A DNA stretch of 64,000 bases from Paenibacillus sp. FSL K6-1330 (GTDB lineage Bacteria > Bacillota > Bacilli > Paenibacillales > Paenibacillaceae). Position 1 is the first letter of the stretch; the number at the start of each line of letters is the position of its first letter. Under the pieces are notes generated by a model. The model was not told the origin of the DNA and searched no databases. It worked only from the letters and a program-made list of their open reading frames with translations. The stretch covers positions 3,981,501 to 4,045,500 of the forward strand of contig NZ_CP150269.1 in assembly GCF_037976825.1 (NCBI RefSeq), given 5' to 3'. Position numbers and translations under genes: made by a program. Positions 61,397 through 64,000 of this stretch are shown here, in pieces.

Positions 61397-61882
61397 TTCC
61401 TTAATCCGTCGAATCCCTCGCGCGATTTGTTCCCTCTCATGCTCGCTTAGCGAATATAGTACAGGTGCCCTAGGAATGTCGAACTTCAGATGAGAATGAG
61501 GGATTTCCGTCAATAGAGTTCCAATAGGTTGTTGACCATTCTTACTACGAATAACGTTCCAGAAAATTCTAGACCTATTTTCCTCGGTTCCCCATTTTTC
61601 AAGCGAATTGCGAAATAGCAAACATCTCCCGATGACAAAATCATGCTCCTTGAGGGGCTCCGTTGCTTCAAAACCTGCATCTTCAAGGCTATCAAAGATT
61701 ACGGGCATCAACTGGTCCAAATAAAGCCCATAGGCAGCATCCTCGATTTCACGAAAAGCGATCGTTAACTCATCAAGCATCGAATCGTATAGTGTTTTCC
61801 ATACCGATTCGATATATTGATTACCTGCCCCGCCAATCTCCTCAATGGTCATGTCGTAACGGAATACTGGTTTTACAGTCAT
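61388..61882 (-). CDS. Hypothetical protein
   Basis: Protein of 164 residues with no family recognised. The ATG at 61882 has GGAGGAGT upstream. Features: acidic helical middle ([20 protein letters not shown]) and a compact C-terminal end ([19 protein letters not shown]). No membrane segment or signal peptide. Its end overlaps the Vgb fragment by a few bases. Not obviously linked to the divergent MerR regulator. Confidence 0.7.
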   Translation of the reverse strand: MTVKPVFRYDMTIEEIGGAGNQYIESVWKTLYDSMLDELTIAFREIEDAAYGLYLDQLMPVIFDSLEDAGFEATEPLKEHDFVIGRCLLFRNSLEKWGTEENRSRIFWNVIRSKNGQQPIGTLLTEIPHSHLKFDIPRAPVLYSLSEHEREQIARGIRRIKESE

Positions 61883-62033
61883 ATATACTCCTCCTTGAAT
61901 TGGATTATCTCCATCATATAACATGTAAGCCAATTGGAAGGTTAGAGGATAAATTTGAAGGAAATCAATAAATAATCAAGAATAACATTACAACGGTTTT
62001 AATGTTGTGCATTGTTCACGAAGGTGGGATAAC

Positions 62034-62732
62034 ATGGGCTTTCGACCCAAAAAACTGGCTGAAAAATACGGGTTAAGCAGCAGCACCCTGCGGAACTACG
62101 AAGCGAAGGGGCTGATACCTCCTGCAGTTCGATCTTCAAATGGCTATCGTATGTATACCGAACGGCATGAAGCTTATCTGGCATGTATTCAAGCCATGGC
62201 TGCCGGATTTGGTATGGAAGTAACGAGCGAGGTAATGCATTGTCTTGGGCGAAATGAGTTGAATGACGCATTGTGGATCGTCAGGGATCGGGAGGTCATG
62301 CTGCATCGGGAAAAAGCAAGTTTAGATCAACTGGTAAGGGAATTGAAGTCGTATTCTGAAGGTAGTCAAGCTTACGACTTTAACCAACATTTCAGCATCC
62401 ACGAGGTTTCCAGCCGGACAGGGGCTCCTAAATCGGCAATCCGTTACTGGGAGCAAAGCGGCCTGTTTACGGCTAAGCGAGACCCTGATAACGATTACCG
62501 TCTTTATAATGAAGCACACCTATTTAAAATTAGGATGTTTCAGGTACTGCAGAGCGCTGTTTATTCCGAGGAAACCGTGAACTTAAAACAATCCATTGCA
62601 CGCTTAGATCTAGAGAACATCGAGCATGCGATGAAGCTTTCTGAAAGTATCCAGGCTTACCTGCACAAAACGATCAAACTCCAGATGCGAGCGCACTATT
62701 TTCTATATCGCTTAATTAAAGACCCATTGTAG
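62034..62732 (+). CDS. MerR family regulator with two tandem HTH domains
   Basis: Regulator of 232 residues containing two MerR-type winged helices. The first (1-70) reads PKKLAEKYGLSSSTLRNYEA, then GLIPPAVRSSNGYRMYTE. The second (about 122-190) reads IHEVSSRTGAPKSAIRYWEQ, then SGLFTAKRDPDNDYRLYNEA. MerR proteins normally have one such domain and act as dimers, so one chain may span both half-sites. ATG 62034 has AAGGTGG six bases upstream; the ORF opens 27 bases earlier without a ribosome site. Effector domain is short; ligand unknown. Confidence 0.88.
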   Translation: MGFRPKKLAEKYGLSSSTLRNYEAKGLIPPAVRSSNGYRMYTERHEAYLACIQAMAAGFGMEVTSEVMHCLGRNELNDALWIVRDREVMLHREKASLDQLVRELKSYSEGSQAYDFNQHFSIHEVSSRTGAPKSAIRYWEQSGLFTAKRDPDNDYRLYNEAHLFKIRMFQVLQSAVYSEETVNLKQSIARLDLENIEHAMKLSESIQAYLHKTIKLQMRAHYFLYRLIKDPL

Positions 62733-62750
62733 TGTATAGATTAATAAACG

Positions 62751-62795
62751 AAGCCATGGTAACAACGTAGGATTATCGCTGTGACCATGGCTTTT
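62751..62795 (+). terminator. Terminator of the MerR-family gene
   Basis: AAGCCATGGT and ACCATGGCTT pair across a 24-base loop and run into TTTATTTATTT, starting 18 bases past the stop. Confidence 0.78.
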
Positions 62796-62873
62796 ATTTA
62801 TTTGGAACTATAAGTTATCCGTATCATGGCGCGAGGAGTATTTGTCATGAAAGACCTTGGTTCAAGGTCGAAA

Positions 62874-63053
62874 TCAACGATAAACAAACCGTTTGTTTTC
62901 GAATTCTCGCCAGTACATGCCGACAAGCTCCAGATAGGAATAGTTCGCCTCCTGCCATCCTTGGCGGACCTGATCCAGCCACCACTGCATCACTTTTATC
63001 CGGTTTTCGAACGCTTTCTCTTTGCCGCCGAATGTTGCGGACACTTTGGTTAT
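62874..63053 (-). pseudogene. DUF4855 fragment in frame with the upstream NPCBM protein
   Basis: Directly after the TAA of the NPCBM gene, the same frame continues with KAFENRIKVMQWWLDQVRQG and EANYSYLELVGMYWREFENK to a stop at 62874. The QWW-x-D...YLELVGMYW series is typical of DUF4855 proteins. The fragment has no start and lacks most of the domain. Confidence 0.65.
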
Positions 63054-64000
63054 TTATTTCGCTTTGTCAGCAATAAATTGGGCGTCCGCCCAATCGGCGT
63101 GATCATTGCCATTTCCATCGCCGGCATCGGTAACGATTAACTTCAATTGTTTCCTTCCACTAACATCAACATCAATAAACTTGGCCGGAGTGTCTCTTTT
63201 CATCGTCCCACTGTCAAACAATTTCTCACCGTCGGCCCATACTTGAAAAGCTACGGATCCGACATCGTTTCTGTTTGCCTCCTGGTCAAGGCCTACATAG
63301 CATTGAAAGCGATCATACCCTTTCCCAGCAATGTCGTAAATGATTTCTGAATTAGCATGCGTTCCAATTCCTCTATCATAAGTGACAACGCCCGAATCAC
63401 TTAACAATTCAATCGGGTTCCCTTCGACACTAGCATCTCGATGAATCGTTCCCCAGCCAGTCGTCGCGTATATCCACGGAATGTCGCTTAAATACAATTG
63501 TGGAGTGATATTAAAATGAATCTTATACGTTTGCGTCACGGATCCATCTGCCGAGGTGACGGTAATCACGGTGGTACCCGGAAGTTGTTCAGCCGGTAAC
63601 ATATCTACCATGACATCGTTATTGGCCGGAATGACTTCCACCGTGGGTACATCCGATATCGTGCCTTCCAAAAATGTCATGTAGTAATCTTTGGTTACGT
63701 GATCAAAACTTGAGAAGGATTCCCCGTTGATCTTGATGTCATCTATTAACACCTCTTTCAACAGCTTAGCTCCCGCCCAATCAGCATGAGTCGCACCATT
63801 GCCTACCCCACCGTCCGTTACTTCCAACGTAAGAACATCAACATTGGAAACATCAACATTGACATGCTGGGTATCCGTCTCACTTTTCATTACGCCGCTA
63901 TCATAGAGCTTTTGCCCGTCTCCCCACACTCGAAATACGACAGAGCCCCCCTGAGTCTCACTGTCTAGTCCAATATCCGTGATAAACCTTGAAAAGTTTT
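63054..64000 (-). CDS. Large NPCBM-domain surface protein (5' part beyond window)
   Basis: C-terminal 315 residues of a protein that runs past the right edge; the frame is open to base 64000. Two NPCBM carbohydrate-binding modules are seen. The first is entered at its FITDIGLDSE strand and continues VVFRVWGDGQKLYDSGVM to HADWAGAKL; the second runs from WIYATTGWGTIHRDASVEGN through RFQCYVGLDQEA to HADWADAQF. Between them is a cadherin-like link (TTVITVTSADGSVTQTYKIH). Such tails belong to secreted glycosidases, for example GH27 or GH98 types; the catalytic part is not visible. A DUF4855 remnant follows the stop in frame. Confidence 0.9.
   Translation of the reverse strand, partial: NFSRFITDIGLDSETQGGSVVFRVWGDGQKLYDSGVMKSETDTQHVNVDVSNVDVLTLEVTDGGVGNGATHADWAGAKLLKEVLIDDIKINGESFSSFDHVTKDYYMTFLEGTISDVPTVEVIPANNDVMVDMLPAEQLPGTTVITVTSADGSVTQTYKIHFNITPQLYLSDIPWIYATTGWGTIHRDASVEGNPIELLSDSGVVTYDRGIGTHANSEIIYDIAGKGYDRFQCYVGLDQEANRNDVGSVAFQVWADGEKLFDSGTMKRDTPAKFIDVDVSGRKQLKLIVTDAGDGNGNDHADWADAQFIADKAK

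Noticed and set aside
62852-62870. GACCTT/AAGGTC hairpin near 62852 as a terminator
   Set aside because: Stem of only six pairs and few T residues after it.
62826-63140. Rightward 104-codon frame
   Set aside because: It lies antisense to the DUF4855 fragment and the NPCBM gene, both recognisable on the minus strand.
1-64000. CRISPR arrays, prophage, tRNA or rRNA genes
   Set aside because: No regularly spaced direct repeats, phage structural genes, cloverleaf sequences or rRNA segments were noticed on reading, although a tool-based scan was not possible.

Overview
The window reads as a chromosomal stretch of a Gram-positive, Paenibacillus-like firmicute. The signs are strong AAGGAGG-type ribosome sites, lipobox binding proteins, LplA/LplB/LplC-type sugar importers each with an AraC or GntR-LacI regulator, CE2-type SGNH esterases, GH38, NPCBM and DUF4855 modules, and SUF-type iron-sulfur assembly. 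No rRNA or tRNA gene was seen. The genus is inferred from gene content only.

Layout. 1-2.75 kb: an oligopeptide-type ABC importer (binding lipoprotein plus a permease cut by the window edge). 3.5-10.1 kb: leftward sufC-sufD-sufB-gpmA, then a 14-TM drug exporter and a MarR regulator. A Fur box and a MarR-type palindrome precede sufC, and the same palindrome precedes the exporter. 10.3-13.1 kb: metal efflux unit (ArsR/CadC-like repressor, P1B ATPase, separate HMA chaperone). 13.3-19.5 kb: AraC and LacI regulators, an EamA transporter, a DUF5946 protein, a GNAT-like acyltransferase and a DapA-family lyase. 19.8-23.2 kb: two divergent SGNH/CE2-like esterases flanking a GntR-LacI repressor with a perfect 22-bp palindrome. 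23.6-30.1 kb: a sugar ABC importer whose two intergenic gaps carry related repeats, with a divergent membrane AraC regulator. 30.2-43 kb: a secreted beta-propeller protein, a likely mannoside locus (GH38 alpha-mannosidase, ABC importer, AraC, DUF1861/MTP-1 protein) and a second GntR-LacI repressor.

43-47 kb is a decay zone: broken SGNH hydrolase, AraC, GNAT and Sat/Nat-like genes lie between small intact genes (SRPBCC, two SnoaL paralogues). 47-50.2 kb holds an AadD/ANT(4')-like aminoglycoside nucleotidyltransferase preceded by a promoter and an 8-codon leader ORF, a MarR-nitroreductase-monooxygenase set, and an EEP-fold protein lacking a metal-binding Glu. 50.6-58.1 kb is a self-contained sigma-54 island. 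It has rpoN, an enhancer-binding protein, P5C dehydrogenase and proline dehydrogenase with divergent -24/-12 promoters, and a degenerate aspartase-like protein with its own consensus -24/-12 promoter. The 3' end of a group II intron sits between that gene and rpoN. 58.4-64 kb: a secreted stalk-domain protein, small hypotheticals, several gene remnants, a tandem-MerR regulator and the end of a large NPCBM surface protein.

The most noteworthy items are the sigma-54 island with its aspartase-like pseudoenzyme, the Fur/MarR-controlled minimal suf cluster, the aadD-like gene with leader ORF, and the repeats and intron remnant.
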